Positions 7,831 to 8,684 of a stretch of 8,684 bases of DNA are shown here, piece by piece. Made by a program: the position numbers and the translations under genes. Location: assembly GCA_041642635.1 (NCBI GenBank), contig JBEPWB010000052.1, positions 1 to 8,684 on the forward strand. The letters are read 5' to 3'. This DNA comes from JAAZVM01 sp041642635 (GTDB taxonomy: Bacteria > Patescibacteriota > Gracilibacteria > BD1-5 > UBA6164). Every line of letters starts with the position of its first letter. Within the stretch, counting starts at the first letter, position 1. The notes under the pieces were generated by a model. The model made no database searches and was not told where the DNA came from. It saw only the letters and a program-made list of their open reading frames with translations.

Positions 7831-7918
7831 GCGCCCTTCGGGTCGGCCATCCGTTTTTATTACTCCTATTCGTCGTAATAAAATTTTTGCTGAAGCAAAA
7901 ACCCTCCTTTCAATTCCT
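7823..7918. other. Multi-hairpin island between the direct repeats
   Basis: AGGAATTG (7823-7830) pairs with CAATTCCT (7911-7918), 8 bp perfect, and encloses three hairpins. These are a GC-rich one around 7830-7848 (GCCC-TTC-GGGT core), TTTTATTAC (7855-7863) with GTAATAAAA (7875-7883), and TTTTTGC (7884-7890) with GCAAAAA (7895-7901). Bases 7831-7853 are strikingly GC-rich for this genome. On the minus strand the 5' part carries AAAGGAGGG, a Shine-Dalgarno-like run with no start codon at a useful distance. It has no credible coding frame. It may be a small structured RNA, a recombination site or an insertion remnant. Confidence 0.5.
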
Positions 7919-7921
7919 AAA

Positions 7922-7996
7922 AAATAAAAAAACACTGTTATATTTTATAACAATGTTTTTGTGTTGGTTTATAGTTGGTTGCGGAGACAGGAATTG
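7922..7996. repeat. Direct repeat copy 2 (native copy)
   Basis: The partner of 7757-7830. It includes the true terminator of the tRNA transcript and the 3' end of the intact tRNA-fMet gene, so it is the ancestral copy. Confidence 0.9.
7926..7965 (-). terminator. Terminator of the tRNA-Glu/tRNA-fMet transcript
   Basis: The stem 7931-7942 with 7946-7957 (one mismatch, TTT loop on the plus strand) is followed on the minus strand by seven T residues. It lies 18 bases past the encoded CCA of tRNA-fMet. Confidence 0.8.
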
Positions 7997-8050
7997 AACC
8001 TGTGATCTTCGGGTTATGAGCCCGACGAGATACCACTTCTCCACTCCGCG
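7976..8050 (-). tRNA. Initiator tRNA-fMet (CAT)
   Basis: A 75-base cloverleaf with encoded CCA. The anticodon CAT is at 8016-8018. It is the initiator rather than elongator type: the first base pair is a C1-A72 mismatch (acceptor CGCGGAG against CTCCGCA), and the anticodon stem has the three consecutive G-C pairs (GGG/CCC) needed for P-site entry. It delivers formyl-methionine at start codons. It is co-transcribed with tRNA-Glu, 25 bases downstream of it. Confidence 0.97.
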
Positions 8051-8075
8051 ATAAAAAAATTGCAACAGATATGTT

Positions 8076-8150
8076 TGGTACGGCTACGGAGAATCGAACT
8101 CCGGTTACCTGGATGAAAACCAGGTGTCCTAACCACTAGACGATAGCCGC
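8076..8150 (-). tRNA. tRNA-Glu (TTC)
   Basis: A 75-base cloverleaf with encoded CCA. The acceptor stem is GCGGCTA against TAGCCGT (first pair G-U). The anticodon stem is CCTGG/CCAGG around a 7-base loop with TTC (8115-8117), and the T-arm contains GTTCGATTC. It is the first gene of the minus-strand tRNA pair. Confidence 0.96.
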
Positions 8151-8168
8151 TTATCTCTATTGCGTGAT

Positions 8169-8197
8169 TTATTATATTCATAAAAAAAAATAGTCAA
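8169..8197 (-). promoter_or_regulatory. Promoter of the tRNA pair
   Basis: On the minus strand, TTGACT (8192-8197) lies 17 bases from TAATAA (8169-8174), or 15 bases from an overlapping perfect TATAAT (8171-8176). Transcription would begin about 10 bases before tRNA-Glu. The -35 lies inside the stem of the terminator that ends the upstream cyclase gene. Confidence 0.6.
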
Positions 8198-8219
8198 ACT
8201 TTTTTTTGACTATTTTTTT
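8184..8219. terminator. Terminator after the cyclase gene
   Basis: A perfect 15-bp stem (8184-8198 with 8205-8219), a 6-base loop, and A- and T-tracts on both sides. On the minus strand it follows the cyclase stop by two bases. The same bases supply the -35 of the tRNA promoter. Confidence 0.85.
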
Positions 8220-8221
8220 AA

Positions 8222-8684
8222 TTATTTTTCTATCATTGTGAAAACACCGTCCCATTCAATATCTGGTGGAGTTTTTATATACAATAAACATCTATTTAAA
8301 TAAGTTTCACTAGGTGAATCTCAAGCATTTTTTAATTCTTCAAATATTTTTGAAGCATTTTCAAAGTCTTTATTTTGATATAGTTCCATTGCTTCATTAA
8401 ATTTAGGAACTATATTTTTATAAAAATCTGGTAATTCTCATTTTATTGATAATAATTCATAAATTTTTATAGGTTCATTTTTTCATTTTACTCTAATTTT
8501 ATCTAAATACCTATATTCAAAATATTCTTTATTTTCTTCATATACAACCTCACTTACACAAATATAAGTTCAATAATGCTTATTTACTCATTCTAAACGT
8601 GATCACAAGTTTACACTATCTCAAAGAGCAGTATATTCCATTTTTCTTCAAGTTGATCATATGTTTCAAACAATTGCTTCTCAT
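8222..8684 (-). CDS. Class III adenylate/guanylate cyclase, C-terminal part (partial)
   Basis: Makes a cyclic nucleotide (probably cAMP) from its triphosphate. The 153 visible residues (code 25) include the second half of the catalytic domain. This holds GEAIVGNIGS at the edge, then YTALGDSVNLGSRLEGVN (17-34 of the fragment) with the transition-state Asn25 and Arg29 (N-x-x-x-R). The purine-selecting position is Thr18, as in class IIIb adenylate cyclases; guanylate cyclases usually have Cys or similar there. The domain ends with KIRVKGKNEPIKIYEL. A TPR-like helical pair (about 92-133) follows, then TPPDIEWDGVF near the C-terminus, the usual end of bacterial CHASE2-type cyclases. The metal-binding aspartates and any sensor domain lie beyond the window, so activity cannot be judged. 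A terminator follows at once. Confidence 0.93.

Noticed and set aside
7902..7918. CRISPR-repeat-like end (CTTTCAATTCCT)
   Set aside because: It occurs once, with no regularly spaced copies and no cas gene; the bases are explained as the closing arm of the island hairpin.
7809..7997. A 62-codon plus-strand frame across the repeats
   Set aside because: It runs antisense through the tRNA fragment, the hairpin island and the tRNA terminator; its composition follows the repeats, and it begins and ends in duplicated tRNA sequence.
1..8684. TGA read as tryptophan (Mycoplasma-type code)
   Set aside because: Invariant glycines, not tryptophans, fall on TGA in Walker A, LysRS motif 2 and the cyclase core, and conserved Trp uses TGG.

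Overview
The window is AT-rich bacterial DNA in which TGA is read as glycine (translation table 25). Invariant glycines fall on TGA in several unrelated genes: the Walker A loop of an ATPase, motif 2 of lysyl-tRNA synthetase and the ALGDSVN block of a class III cyclase. TGG still encodes tryptophan and TAA is the only stop seen. This points to Candidatus Absconditabacteria (SR1) or Gracilibacteria within the Patescibacteria/CPR; the window does not separate the two.

Layout: 1-292 is the 3' end of an unrecognised gene. It converges on lysS (309-1904, minus) across a shared hairpin terminator. A divergent spacer (1905-2100) leads to a four-gene plus-strand cluster: a 932-aa membrane-anchored VirD4/TraG/HerA-like ATPase (2101-4899), its own terminator, a good promoter, then three packed genes (4984-5964, 5967-6878, 6878-7345). 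These three encode signal-peptide membrane proteins built from VirB2/TrbC-like T4SS-pilin units, apparently 3, 3 and 1 per protein. Together they look like the reduced CPR type IV secretion/pilus module: ATPase plus pilin-like membrane subunits.

The region 7346-7975 has no convincing protein gene but is full of structure. A ~300-bp nested inverted-repeat element (7460-7755) contains two similar internal hairpin modules. It is followed by a ~75-bp direct duplication of the initiator tRNA 3' end with its downstream terminator. Between the duplicated copies lies a compact multi-hairpin island with a GC-rich patch (7823-7918).

On the minus strand, tRNA-Glu(TTC) and initiator tRNA-fMet(CAT), both with encoded CCA, share a promoter and end at a terminator. 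The right edge (8222-8684, minus) is the C-terminal part of a class III adenylate/guanylate cyclase, probably an adenylate cyclase. The known genes are conventional for the lineage. The parts most worth attention are the structured non-coding block and the multi-unit pilin architecture.
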